From Echinococcus granulosus (lineage: Eukaryota > Platyhelminthes > Cestoda > Cyclophyllidea > Taeniidae), in contig NW_020170385.1 of NCBI RefSeq assembly GCF_000524195.1, positions 101,085 through 165,084 on the forward strand: a DNA stretch of 64,000 nt. Reading direction: 5' to 3'. Positions 1 through 13,972 of the stretch are shown in pieces. The notes beneath the pieces were generated by a model. It was not told where the DNA came from. It did no database searches and was given only the letters and a program-made list of their open reading frames with translations. A program made the position numbers and the translations under genes. Every line of letters begins with the position of its first letter. The stretch's first letter is position 1.

Positions 1-3000
1 GCTCAGGTGTCATCAATCAGGAATTAATGACAAGTGGCCGTTGAGCGCCTGCAAATCAACTCCAGTTGGGCGGTTCGTGTCCTTAATTCGGCCAACTTTT
101 TCATATCTCGTAGATCGGACATCACCTGACCTTACCAAACAGCATTTACGAAACAATGAAAAGAACGCAAATGCTTTTTGACATCTGGATCACAATGGCG
201 ATCAAATAGAACATTGTACAGCAGTTGATATCCCTTTAACGTATCTGTATGTTTCGTCTAAATAATAAGGATCAGACCCTTGTCCCAATACATCAGCACT
301 TTCCGGCCTCTCCTCTTCGTGTTGTTTGATAGGAAGGATTGGTCCGATGAGGTTAGGTGTGGGTGAAATTCCTATCCACATGAACACGCAAAATCATGCT
401 CCTCACATCTGCGTGAATGTGCGGTCAAATTGTTACTGTCAGTTAGCAAATGTATGGAGCTGCTGTCGTTTGAAAATTGCAAGGCAATTAAAGATGGGGG
501 ATTTTGGCTCACTCACCGGAAAACTTGAATCTTCCTACATATCGACAAAGTAATAATAGTCACTNNNNNNNNNNNNNNNNNNNNNNNNNNNNNNNNNNNN
601 NNNNNNNNNNNNNNNNNNNNNNNNNNNNNNNNNNNNNNNNNNNNNNNNNNNNNNNNNNNNNNNNCTGATACGGTAAAGAATACGTTCATAAAAATAAAAT
701 GAGCAATCATAACTGCCTAAGTTTAATGTCCAAATAGTTTTTTCAAATTAATCATTATTTTCGTTTGTAGAAGCGACACTGCATCAAGTCATGTCTTCTC
801 ATACATCCACTTTACTTTTATTAGTTAAATTATATAATGCAATGGGCACCATAATGACTCAAAACTACAAACAATGACTGATTGTTTGAGAATTTCTGTT
901 TGCCGAAGTAAACTTTCTACGTGACTTTAGTCGGCATACATTATGAAATTGTTTGATGGGGTTGAACCACTCAATTCAAAAAAAATTCCTCCAGCATGCG
1001 GAATACAATCGCAAGGATGGATTAGTCCTTCGGTTGATACCTTATTTTAAGGGCTTCCTCAGAGTTGTGTGATAATGGCCCAGTGGAATTAGCTGAGGAT
1101 TATTTGCTTCGAAATGAGTACATCCTAGCACATCGGTGGTACAATCAAGAACATTGGGTGATGCGGAGGCAACTTTTAGCTTAAGTATCTTTAAAGCGCA
1201 AATGGATCGGCACTAGTAAAATGTTTTTTAAAATTGTTAAAAGCAAAATAGCATAATAGTGGGTAGACACATTACTGACAGAGCAAAGTGTTCCAGCATT
1301 TCGATTGCACACCAAGGCGCTTTTGGATGCAACTTCATGGTATATGAAATCTCCATAGACGACGATTTACATCTCCACTGGCCTTTTTTCAAAATTATAT
1401 CGAAAAATTTCGTTGGAACTTGGTGGAATCGAAAGCTCGTACTTCGTGTAGTGGGACCGTTAAGCCGCCTGATGAGTTTTTTAGAGATGTGAGTGACACG
1501 ACTGCAGAGAAGCCTGTTGATTTCTCATTTAGCAGCACAACATTAGAATTTCTACATCTTTGACCTGTTTCTTTGGGGAGAAAGATAAAAAATTAGTACA
1601 AAGTTTAAATATTCAACAGAAGTAATTAACAAACTTTACCTCACAACGCTACATGCTCAAAATTGTCCTCAAAGGAAGGTTATATCTTATCTTAATAAAT
1701 TTTCCTTCCACGGATAAATTTCTATTAGTCAGGCAAATGACTACATTCCGCATTAATATGAATGCCAATTCCACCCTCAAATTAACCATATAATCACATC
1801 AATCAACACGTAATTCCAATAAACCTGTAATATTCCAGCGAACGATGGTACTTATTGCGATTAAAATGTTAATTTTTATGGTTTATTTTTAGGTACTGTA
1901 TGAGAGATAGTGGTCGTTGAACTTCGAAATGATACTTGTGATTTGGCGAATCCAGGCCATTCGTGTAATCACTACAGCTAGATCTCGCAAATTAACCCCT
2001 GAACTGAGCATTGGTAGTGCAAAAAAGGCCTTACGTTCGTGTTTTCTCGCTTCTAATCGGCAACCTTATTTAGTCACAACCAAACTAATCCCACCACTCA
2101 AAGTCCACGCTGGTGGTTTAGTCTCAAGGCGGACAGTGTGCAAAGGTAGATGCATCACCGCTGCTCATTATTATGCAGTCGTGGAATTAGTAACGTTGGC
2201 GCATCCTGCAATTACACAGCGGGCATAGCCGTTTGTGTAAGTTGAGGGTAGTCTATGCTGGTAGCTACGAGTTAGCCAATCACTCCACTCCTGAGAGGCT
2301 TCACCGAACAGGGGGCGGTTTCCTTTTATGTGAAGGCGAATACGACCACCACCATAATGTCCATTTTGGCTAATCGAAAAGAGTGTCTCTATCCGTGGGT
2401 ATATAAAGTGCTCTTGATCAATATGCATAGTGTGCATTAGCTCGGAAGACATAAATGTTAGACAGGAAATTTGAATGATATGCTTATCTAAGTTCACTTG
2501 TTTAGAATGCACTTTAGGGGCAGAAACAAATGGGATAATGAGGTAATGCATAAATGATCTCATCAGACATGTAAGGTTGACTACCCACGTTGGGCCATAC
2601 GTGCACTTAGCTGATCGTTTAAAACTTGGGGAAAAGGGATGGCTACCGTATTATGGTCCTTGCACATCTTAGAAATGCAAGGAACAAAAGTACGGAAGCA
2701 CTGACAATGACGCAAAAATAGCTCAACAAAATCAGTTGTTAAAGAGGTAGTTGAAAATGGGTAAAGTATAGATACAAAACCTTGTTGAAGATATCTTAGG
2801 TGAGGTAGAAATCCATCGACCGCATTTTTTAAAACAATTAAAAGCTACCTCCAAGGTACTGATAATTTGTAGCACTTTCAATTCCTTGATCGGACTACAC
2901 ACGTCAAAATGCGACTTATAGAGCATTTAGCAGATCTACCCCAGACCGTAGCTAGTTAAGCCATGAATGATGGCAATTTGTAAAAGTCGTAAAATAATGT

Positions 3001-3259
3001 TTAATCACGTTTATGTTGAATTGGAAACAGAGCGCCAATATTTAGCTTCAACAAATAACTCCTTACCATTTACACCTATATCGTTGAAAATGTGTTTATT
3101 TAATCAAAGACATACCATGGCTTGAAGATATGAACTAAAAATGTCTAGTCATCCAGATAAAGTGCAATTGTGTGCACTCTTTGGCCCACAATTGAAAAGT
3201 AGTTACATCTGTTTGATGTTAGGCCAGAAAATCGGGTTTTCTAGGCAAACAGGACTCAC
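1..3259. other. No resolved gene; probably 3' introns of the CNG channel gene
   Basis: The channel exon that begins at 4815 on the minus strand ends here with a good donor, so the C-linker and cyclic-nucleotide-binding exons should lie at lower coordinates or beyond the left edge. I could not recognise either by reading the minus strand. A 130-codon minus-strand open frame at 2171-2563 matches nothing I know. The stretch is AT-rich and contains a scaffold gap at 565-664. Confidence 0.5.
565..664. other. Assembly gap (100 N)
   Basis: Exactly 100 undetermined bases, the usual placeholder for a scaffold gap of unknown true size. An exon of the channel gene to the right could be hidden here. Confidence 0.98.
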
Positions 3260-4815
3260 TGAAATGTTGCTTCTGGTGCAGTGATGTCACCAATAGTGGT
3301 CAAAGTCAAAGTAGCCCAGTAGAACGATTGGAGGTATTTCCTCAGCAGCGATTGTAACTCCGGCGTTGTTGGTGCTGGGTAGCCCCAAGAATCTTGAAAA
3401 TGAGTACTCTCCGACAAAATGTAATATATAGATGCAAACCAATGGCAACCGAGGAATAGTATATGAGTCAAAGTCAATACACGCCAAGTATTTGGAAAAG
3501 TGGTACGATTTTCAACCATTATTTTCCAATGCCATGCACGAAAACACTTTAGAAATCGAGGGAACCTCAAAAGTGGTTGAATACCCGTAACTAATTGGAA
3601 GAGGTCAAAAGGCAAGAGGGCAAGACTATCAAAAGCAAACTTCCGCGACCAGAGATAACGTGTCGCTATTTTCCGAGCATCCCTTACCACCAGACCCTTT
3701 TCCAAGTAGCTAGTTCGGAATTGGACCATGATATCGGCCAAGTAGATGAGATCTGCCACACCATCAAGCCCTATCCAAAGTGCTGTCTTGTCCTTCTGGA
3801 CCTCGTGGAAGGCCTGACGCATTATTGCTGTCCAGAGGTTATACACTGTAGCCATAGCTACTATTCCCAACCAAACAAACATGAAGCGACCTTGTGGGTT
3901 GCAGATAAAGTGAGTGCTTCTAAAGCGCTCAAATAGCTTGCTATTTTCTGAAGGATTTTCGTAACAGCTATCGCATGATTTCGGAAACTGTGTGCGTTTA
4001 GGCGAACAAAAATTGAAATTTCGCAAACTGTAGAGACATCGTGCCTTGAAACTGGGCGCTGACAGCCGTAGTTTGGGTGGAGCGTTCTCCTCAAGCCCAC
4101 CCCACTCCTCCAGTTGAATCGAGATATTTTGGGTGGAGGCACTGGACTGTTGTTTAGTACAGGTCCCTGTGCTATGGTGAGGTCTGTTGCGCACCGCATG
4201 CGCCATTTGAACTTCGAATTCCTTATGGCGTGTGCTCTGAGTCAGGAGAGTGAAAGAAGGAAGTGGATCTCCGTCTTGAGTTGCTTCTCCATTCTTTATT
4301 ATTGGTTGCTGCTTAGATAACTTATTAAATCCTTCAAAGTAGAACGTATCTTCGTTTTGAGTTTTCTGATTGAACTGATCGGAACGTGGGTTACTGTTTT
4401 GCTGCTGACAATAAGGAGTTAGGGAGGAACGTTTTTGAGTAGAAAAGTAGTCTAAGAAGGCATCGTTACTCGCAAAAGTATCCTTCTCTCTCCGTCCTGG
4501 GGACAATGCATTTGATGTGATTAAGAGTACATTCCTCAACTTTCGCCATGGTCTTGAAGCAGGCATTGAAAGTCGTTCCTGACTCGGGCGTTGGCGACTC
4601 TGAGTAGCACTAGAGCCCTCCTCGGGGAGGTCCGATTTAGGTCGGTTGGACAAGTAGGCAGGAGGGTAGGAACCATCATTTCGATTCATTTCAAATGCAG
4701 TGGACATTCGATGCCCCCGGTTAAACGAATGCGACACTGACCTCGGAAGGATTTCACTATATTTACGCAATCTGGTGTTGTCCGAATGCCGTTTGGATGA
4801 GTTATCCCTGTGCAT
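3260..4815 (-). CDS. Cyclic nucleotide-gated cation channel, N-terminal and pore exon (partial)
   Basis: A single long exon gives 519 residues from the Met at 4815. Residues 1-300 are a basic, Ser/Gln-rich cytoplasmic tail. The membrane core follows: S1 about 311-335, S2 344-366, S3 392-408, S4 415-432, S5 443-470 and the pore 495-512. S4 reads LLRFPRFLKCFRAWHWK and the pore reads YWATLTLTTIGD, both characteristic of CNG channels. The exon stops just after the pore at a donor (CA then GTGAGT), with two bases carried into the next exon, so S6, C-linker and nucleotide-binding domain are on exons I did not find. Such channels pass Na+, K+ and Ca2+ when cGMP or cAMP binds, typically in sensory neurons. 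The selectivity position is Asp rather than the Glu usual in vertebrate A subunits. The frame stays open upstream of 4815, so the start is a choice; a TTAAG acceptor-like site lies about 10 bases before it. Confidence 0.85.
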
Positions 4816-7800
4816 TTTTGTTCTCCTTAACCACAAAAACCAATAAATGAAACATCCAAGACGCCTAAATGTCTCGTTCGCGCTTATAAGAGACACTGTG
4901 TGCAAACGTTCATGTCGCCGATCTGCTAAGCCCAACAGTCATAGGTGGGCTCAACCACGAAGTGGATGCCTCGGATTGGTGGAGACGCCCGCATGGTTTT
5001 GCAGTAATAAATCCAGGCCTGACATCTCAGTCTAAACCACATTCGATCCAGACATCGTATTGAATGCTCACATTATCTATATTTTGCTTACTATTTTGAC
5101 ACTTCCATACTCTGATGGAACGTTTGTATTTACCTTACTGTTTCATTTGCCGTAATTCAGGCCTTTCATTCAATTTGAATAAATACATTGTCTCTGGGAA
5201 TGCAGGTATTATTAATCAATCCAATACCCACTTATTATTTATTAAACAAGCTTATCTGAAATCCAAGTTGGAAGGGCCCGGCATGTATTTGACAAGGGGA
5301 AAGGTGGCGCAACTCTTGTTTAATATTCGGGGCATTTAGTTTTATTTCGATATTTCGGAACAACATTTTGACTGAAATTTAATCAATCAATTTATATTTC
5401 CGTTTGTAAATAAACTAGTCAGTAAAGATGCGGGGTCCTTTGCGCTATACCGCTGTACTATACGAAGGAATGGAGGTTTTACTCCCATATTTTTCACTAC
5501 TTTGTGGAGGTTTCCATTTTATTAAATGTGTTTTTTAACTCTATCTGCGGTTTCTTCTGCTAATAATTCCTCGCTTAATTGGTTTTCTTACCATTCTATA
5601 ATTCTCATAGATTTAAATTGGGGCTGAATACGGTCTCACACACCTTGGAACCAAGGCCACTCTACGGACTAAGTAAATGCCTCTACATACAGCTGGATTA
5701 GAGACTAACGTCAAAAATTATGGCCAACACAAACACCCTGCCCAATAGCCAGCGGATTAGTGTTGATGAAGTAAACATCAATGGGAAATTTTTGACAGCA
5801 AATCTAGCTGTTTGTTTGTGCTTTATGTGTCATTGTTGCAGGAGTAATCTTAGACCTAACCGAAATATCATTAAGCAGCTAATTTTACATATTCAAATGA
5901 CACTCGACTGATATCTAAGGCATAAATCATATTCTGTATAAGTATATAATTCTGCAGCAAACTGAATGGTATTAGTAATCCCAGAAAGAGCATAAGGTAC
6001 TAGATCTGCTATCGGAATGTTGGTTCTGCCAGAAAAGACTCTGAGGAAGTAGTATCAATATGTTATAAACCCGCCACCTAAAAAAACTAAAATATCGATG
6101 GTAAATAAGCAAGTGGCATCTTTTTTGAATACTCACTTTGTGGATGACCGCTTGAATCAAGAGGTCGATTTTATTACCCTAACTAGATAATTTCGTTTTG
6201 AAATATCTTATTCGCGCACCTTCATGACCATCCTTGGGCAATTTCAAATTCCTTCTGCTTGCCTTAATTTATCCTTCGTTCTCTATAAATTGCTTCCCGT
6301 ACCCAAATAAATCGGCTGATGCAAACGTCCCACGGATAGCAATCTGTTTGTTTATTGCTTTTTGCTTACCGCATTGCCTTTTGTGTTCGCTCCATTAACC
6401 CAGCCATATGTGAGTAAATCTTTGTAATCGCTAAGCACTATTTACTTATCCCTCGGAATACAGGGCGATCAGTGTTAATAATGTAGGCTGATTCATAAGA
6501 ACCTTTTACTTTAACATTTTACAGTTCGCTTCTCCGGTGCCTATATTCAAGGCTTTCATTTTATCTTTGATGTGGATAAGTATGTGATCGTAGTGAGTGA
6601 TCATAATATGTAAGGTATTGCTGTCCTTCTGAAACTAAGAAGCGCGGACTTTGTGGTCAATTGGTTAATCTGCTTCCTTCTCACTCGTCACCGCATTTCA
6701 GCGGAACTCACTGGTCAATGTAATAAAGCCTACACATTAGCAACGGTGAACAGGAATGATCTACTGAGGCGTCTTAGAAAAGGCTAATGAGATGCCCAAG
6801 ATGCATTTCTTTCTTACTCAGTTCTCACTTCATGCTCACCCGTAGCAACCCATCGTTTTCACAGTGGGAAAGAAGTGCATTTTTTGGCTAAAAAGTCAAA
6901 GGCTTCCTAATCAAAAATAAAAAGTCGTAATTTTTACAACGAATTCGACGAGCTTTATTCTACACTATGACTCTAAAACCCCAATGCATTAGAACACCAG
7001 AGAGGAAAAGTCATTTTTATTCGCAACCGCACATATAGACCAACTAAGGGGTCTTGTTATGTGAGCTTCTTAAAGTAGTTTGTCCAAAGCCAGGAATGAT
7101 TCTACAATCCAATTGGGTCGTAAGGCAGGATTGCATAAAATGCGCTATCTATAAGTAAGGTCATTCATTACAACAGTGAGAGTGAACTTTGGCCATTAAA
7201 TATTCTTGTATTACACCACTGATCAAAGTCCACAACCTCATCCAAACAGTCATTTGAAAGCAAGATCACTGCCTAATATACTAAGGAAATACTTACTCCA
7301 ACCTTTGAATCCACACAATAACGCAATGCCTACCAACGTGATGGTTGCCCACTGACATAAAAATTAGGAAATGAGCTTAAAAATCTACATCACAACACAC
7401 CAATTGGTTACCGTTAGATGCCCTTTTGCGCCTAATAATGGCAAATAAATCATTCATCAGTCTTTATTTAACTACTATCAGACTTTTCAATTTACAACTA
7501 TGCTTGTACAATATGGGTAAAGAACAGGCAAGACCATTTCTTTCTATTTCGCATTGAAACCAGATCGGACTCAATACCATCGCTGCCGTTAACACTGAGG
7601 GCGGTGGAGTGGCTCATTCCATCTAGCTTGGTCATCAACTTCAACAGGGGCATTGCAAATGAAGTTTGCGTATTGTAATTGTAACCTACGGGTATTATTT
7701 CTACTTAACTCGCCTTATCGTGATGATCTGTACCTTACAAACACTCTCTTGGAGTTACTCTCATCCAAGCAATTTTGCTTTGAATTACTTCCGAAGTTAA

Positions 7801-10800
7801 TTTTCCCGTAACCCAAAACATTGAATGAGAGCTTGTCTCCATACTTTCAATGGGCGAAAGTCATTAGGCAAGGTTGTTTTTTAGAGTATTTTGTATGTCT
7901 GATGCCCATGTCTTCACTGATGAAAACCTAATTGACGCCTTTTAAGCTTTGAACACTATTTTTTGATTTACCTTATTGTGACGCAGCAAATATTGCATGT
8001 CCTTATTCTGTCTTCGTGCAAATTTTCAGGCCTGATTATCACGTCGACTACTCAGTTCATCCTTTTGTACACTTTAGATAATATTTGATTTTAGACGGTT
8101 GGCTAGCCCCAGTACTACATGAAGCAACGTCAATACTTGAAAAGAACAGTATAAAAACCCGTGTCTACTTCGGAAAAAAGTAAAATATCACAATTATTGT
8201 TGTCACTGCTACACTGTTATTCCGGAATGAATTTCCAAATCCCCTTTGAGTCTCCCAAAGCATCTTAAAGGATATGCTAGGTTTCCCATTTACGTATATT
8301 ACCTTTTTTACTTCCATCTCCTTTTTATGAATGCAAACGTCATTTATTTGTTTTCTAAATGTTTAGATTTCTATCCTCAAGCATGGCAGGTTGCGGCAGC
8401 CGAAAAAATGACACCAAATCAAATGCTGACATCGCTTGGTAAAAATGCTCTTAAGATGATGAATTGCGGCACCTACTATTTTGATTAACAGACTTGGTAA
8501 GTAGGATATCCTATTTTATGGGTATCTATACTGCCACTTCAATTTCGCATCCATCACAACAGGTTCTGTAAGTACTAAACACCGACTGTCATCTTGTGGA
8601 AAATAAAGAATTTTTGGTGTGTCGGTTGGTGGTGTTGCTTATCAATGAAGGCCAATAATTTACCTCTATTCCTGAGTTTATGCCGACAACTTTCCAGGAT
8701 AATTGGTAAATAAGACTGACATTACCCTCTCTAGCTCATTGACGTCGCCATAACCGCGCATGCCTCAGGGGGCTCAACACTAATGAAATGAAAAGATTTG
8801 TGGCGGTTTTGGAAAAATAGCTTATTTACACGGCTTCCAATTACGCGGCAGATGAGAATTTCGGAGAGGTAAAATGCCTATGGCCTCATCTAAATACTAA
8901 GTTTATTAAATAGTTTAGTTTCTCAGTTTAACCCCTTCCCGACCAGTGGTATATTAATGGGTTTCAATTATCGCATTTGTTTGGTGCACTTCCATGGTGC
9001 AAGTGGAACTGGTGCAACGAGAATCGGTCTACTATTGCCGGTATGTGTTTACTTACTTCGAATCTAAAATGATTCTCGTCTAGCTTTATACTTTTCCTTC
9101 CACTCAATAAAAAAGCCTTTATTAGAATCCCATCCTCGAATGTTACAAGAAAAAATTGGGCGATGTTTGCGTCGCTGCATTTATGTAAATCGGGCAGATG
9201 AAAGCCACACTTTCCGAGTTAGCGCTGGGGCGCCTTGTTTCATCCTTAATAATTGGAGTGGCAACTGTGAACACAGGCATTCACCAAGACAGATCTCACA
9301 CCACTAACAAAGATAGTTCTCTCAGTTGCACCCAAGTGATGTACGTTAAATGCGCGTTGAAAATGATGGCGTTGCCGGCAGACATCTACGTCCGAGGTTG
9401 AGTTAAGGTGGACGAGGTTGAATTAAAAAACCGGAAGAATTGCCTACAGCTGTCCATCTGTACATTCTTGCACTGAAATGCAAACCGTAGCAAAGGAAAT
9501 CGCGCTCATTGTCTTATATGATTTTCACTGTAATTTCAATCTCTAGTGCTGGATGTAATGGAACATTTAATAGTATACCAATTACTCGAAACTCATGCCA
9601 ATAGTGCTCTACGACTTTTTACTACTGACCTAACTATCGTTTTCAGTAAAGAGGGAATATTACTGAACCTTGCAGTGCGCCTCTTTCTACTCTGTAAGTC
9701 ACTGACTCGATTAGTTCATGGTTGGTTGCGCTAAAATGTATTGAGCAGTTTGACAGCTTGCCACTGCATTTCCTGGCTAAAATGGGGAAGATTGACGCCC
9801 GACGGCACAGACAGGCACACTTTTAAGCATTCATTTGAGTGTAGTGTAGATTTCGTTAGAATAGTTTTTAAGATAAATGGACATTTTAAGTTTTTTTTTG
9901 ATGACACTACTTTGTGTCATACTTATCGCCGACTATCAGCGTATATTCACGTCACTAAATTAATTGCCTTTCCGTGATTCGTTTCATTGACACCTTGTAA
10001 ATGACGGAAAAATACAGATTTGGCTGATTTTAGTAGCAGTCTAATGACAGTGGGTGGTAGCCAATAGGTAATCTTATTCGAAGTGATGCTGCTATCTAAG
10101 CTATCAAGATTGTGCATTTGCTGCAGCTTTATGCTGCTCCATCTACTAACGGGCGCTTGAAAACTTTAATGCAAATAGGAGACGCCAGTTGTTTTAGTAT
10201 AATTGTTTACCACAACTTCAGGCACCGCAGCTTGTTGTTTAAGCATTTGGTACTCTCCTTATCTAACTTTATGTGAGGTGTTCTCCCAATTTGACAGAAT
10301 TGATTGACGTGGTCAGATTCTTCTTAGACGGAACGAGAAACCCAACTCATGCACTTATCTGAGGTGGCCACCTGTTAAGAGATCATCCTGAACAAACTCA
10401 ATAAGTGTTCAAAACTTTTGAGGAAAATTTCGTTTGTTGACTATGCTACTTCTGATGTCTTGTCTTGGGTACTCGCACGTCGGACGCATATTTCCTTGCG
10501 AACTTTCATCCATTCGATGTAATTATTGTAGTTTCATCTGTAGACAACTTAAAATTCCTCTATCCTTTGACAGGAGTTAATTACCAGCGCCAAGAGCACT
10601 GTAATTCTTATGTTATTTTAAGGTTTCTTTCAGAGAGGAGGTGAGAATACGAATTAAACCTCTTAACTGAGGAGTCAACATTCTGCAACCCATGGAAAGG
10701 TTTCATGTCCACGCCTCCCCGGACTTGTGCTTGGTCTTCCTATTTACTTATCTTAATAAACATGATGAAACCGAATCGGCCTGGGTGTACTAAGAGTATG

Positions 10801-13800
10801 AGGGTCAGGGAAGAGAAGACCTACGAAATTCGCCCCACAGTACCATGTTCACTAATTTCACCATGGCTAAATGGCTTTACGTGTGCAAGAGACCAGTTAC
10901 GTCCTATAGGCCTCACTTTTACGTTTTATAAACTTATTCTCATTCTAAAATCGATTGTGCAAAGCCTGGCTAAAGAAAAACTAGTCTGTTAATAATTAAT
11001 CTACCACTGGTCTGATTTGATTGACAGCACTTAAAATATGGAGTTCGTGACACAGAACTATTATATCTTCAACGTACATAACTGATTTTTCGCACTGATT
11101 ACCACACAATGATAATTTTCAGTCAACAAAAATTTCGGAATATAAGTAGACTAGCAATTTACCGATTTGAAGGAATTTTTTAATGACTTCTTAGCCAGTT
11201 TTAACATGGGTGATCCCTTTATGCTGCTCGTACTTTTTATGTGTTTATACCAAATAGCACTGTAGCTTTACGAGATGCCACTCTCGTAACCATTTACTTT
11301 GGTTCGGAAGTTGCTAGCGCAGCAAACCCCTCTGTCTGGGAACCGAATAGATAGCCTCTGTCTTGTGGAGCTTCCACTGCACTATTTTAGTCAAATGATA
11401 GTTTACAAAGGCCACTGGAAATTCGTGAGTTTGTTTTTTAGGCAAGAGCACTTATTTTTAATTAACAAGTCTAGGTCATTAGCATTTAAGATGTATGGAA
11501 GCTTTTTCGAGTCAACCATAAGTTCTATTATTATTATTACTTAGAACGGGCACTGACGAACAAAGCACTTACAAGGAAGTTTGGACCATGACTTGCATAC
11601 CACGTGTTGCTCTCTTTAGACGGTACCCACGACGGTATTGAGGCGGGATGCATTCGATAGGTCCAAAGTGGCAGTAAGAAGCCTTTGTTTTGAGTAGTAT
11701 CTATCTGGACTTTAATTTCTCTTACCCTTTGCTAAAAATGGTGCATTTGAGCCACATGACTTAATTGCTTACCGCGCTCACAGGCAGGCCATGGTGTGAC
11801 CACGTGCTCCCATGTGAGTGTCCCTTTTAATAGGCCTTCTCAAAAAGTCGGTTTAATCCATTTGTTTTGGCATTGCCTCTATCATTTCCATCACCGAAAT
11901 ACTGACTCATTGCATAGTCGTTTCTAACTGCTTCGAATCTTTGAATCTTCATTGCAAATCCTTCAATACAAATTGCACGCATTCAGCAAATAGGGAGATC
12001 CCACACAATTGCAAATTATTACCAATTAAGCTACAGCTAATTTTTCTGCAAAATTATTTATCGGTAAGACTAACAAATCCACTGGGCGAATTCATGTGAT
12101 CAAAATGCATGCCATCTTCAAAGATTGTAGGCCAAGCCTCTCAGGGCCATTAATAACACCATGGAATTTGTTTGATCGCGTAATGGGGTGAAAGAAAACG
12201 ATAGTTGTTGCAGTTAAAGCATATCATGAATAACCCACAATCATCATTTCTGAAATTGAGGAGGCAGATATTCTGATAGTTTAGTACCCAATGAAAGGTG
12301 CACTGATGCCAAGTTGTGTAATTAAAATGATAATAAACTGGGGTAGATGTGACACCGTGATAGGAGTGAAGATGTAGCTCAAAAGACCTGACAGATGTTA
12401 ATCGAGATTAACTGGCAGCACAGTACTACAAATCAGACCTGCTGTAATAGCTTTGTCTGCTGCGGATAATTTGTTTTTTTTTTGACTTTATCATTGTACG
12501 TGGCTACAACTCTCGCTAAAGCACTGGGCGATGTCAGTGGGGCTCTCTTCCGCAATGATTTAGTAAGTGTCGATATCTTGTTTTATTTTATTAGCTCGAC
12601 CTCGCAGTCTGATTCGTTAATAGCATTTTAAACGATTTTCCACAAAATTACCGTTAGCGAGTGCTACGTCAGATGGAGTCATTATTAACGTAATCTACTA
12701 CTTAACTTTGCTAGTACCTGTTTAGGATCAAAAGGTTCATCGCCAAAGGTGGTACTTGAAAATGAAATACGTTATTCCCCTCTATGATAATAATAACAAT
12801 AATTCATTCTTTTGGCTTAATTAATCTTCTCATTTAGCGGATAATTTTCTCACCAAAATTCAGGATTGACCGAAGAAAATTTGCCATATGATTAGGTGGA
12901 GAAACTGACCAGACCCATTTTATCGATGAAATGAGTTGCGTAAAAGGGATTGACTGTGCTTCTTTAGCTACTGGATTTCATATCATGGACAAGGTTCAAT
13001 GATTTAATCACTCGTTTGCTCTTTCGTTATAGCAATTGAACATGGGACCCGGAATCACATTAAACATTTTCAATCCTAAGGTCGACTACCCATATGTTGG
13101 TGGCAATTACACATTTCTCAAATCCAACCGTCACTCCCCTCTTATACTATATGTGGGAGAATAACGTAATAATTTGATATAATTAGCTCTCTTTTTATCG
13201 TATCTTATCTCTCCACACAATGCTCTACTTCAATGCCTGGAGGCTAGCGTGAGAATCCACAGCGTTCGACTACCAAACACATTGAAATAAGCGCTCTACT
13301 TTGCACCTACACACGCAAAACACAAAATGGCCGGCTCAATGATGACCAATTATGATTTGGTTGGTACACTAAAAGCACTTTATGCACCAATGAAAGTGTG
13401 CCCAGATGGATGTGTACATGTGCGCCATGCAAGCACACCCTCACGGCCACTTTTCTATTTCACTGCCGTCGCAGCGCCTCCGTCTGTTACCACCGTCTTC
13501 ATTCAACAACCTCAAGCGGAGCGCCCGTAAGTTCGCTTCCGGATCTACTCAAACGCCAGTCTGCTTTACAGTATGCGAATTTTCGTTCGCTCTCACCCGC
13601 CTTGGAAATATCGGTTGTTAGCTAACACTCACTAACCGTCGAGCATACTAATTCGATACTGTCATACACATACCCACTCCACTGTTACGGACTTTCATCA
13701 CGAAATTCATCTAAACGACTGCGGTATCCCCGTGCATACTTCGTTAGTTTACTAAAGCTAATTTTCAAATCAAACAATTTCTGGCTTACGGACCGTAGGG

Positions 13801-13972
13801 CAATCAAAAGAACACTTTGAGGCTTTCTCCTGTTATTTATCCCTTTTGACCTAAGTAGCATCTCTAATGTGTTGCAAACTTGCTTTATTCTACGTGATTT
13901 ATTGGAGGCCCCCAAAACCGATTCATTGGGTAATGTCAAAGTCAGCTGTTGAGAGCCGCTAGTCTACAAGAG
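4816..13972. other. Long spacer without a recognised gene
   Basis: About 9.2 kb of AT-rich sequence. All open frames are short (under 100 codons), of low-complexity composition and unlike any family I recognise, and I saw no splice-linked series of exons. It may hold promoter elements for the channel gene to the left, a 5' untranslated exon of the WIF gene to the right, or genes made of very small exons that cannot be seen by eye. Confidence 0.5.

Noticed and set aside
2171..2563. 130-codon minus-strand frame considered as a CNG channel exon
   Set aside because: It shows no S6, C-linker or nucleotide-binding motif and has no clean splice path from the exon ending at 3260.
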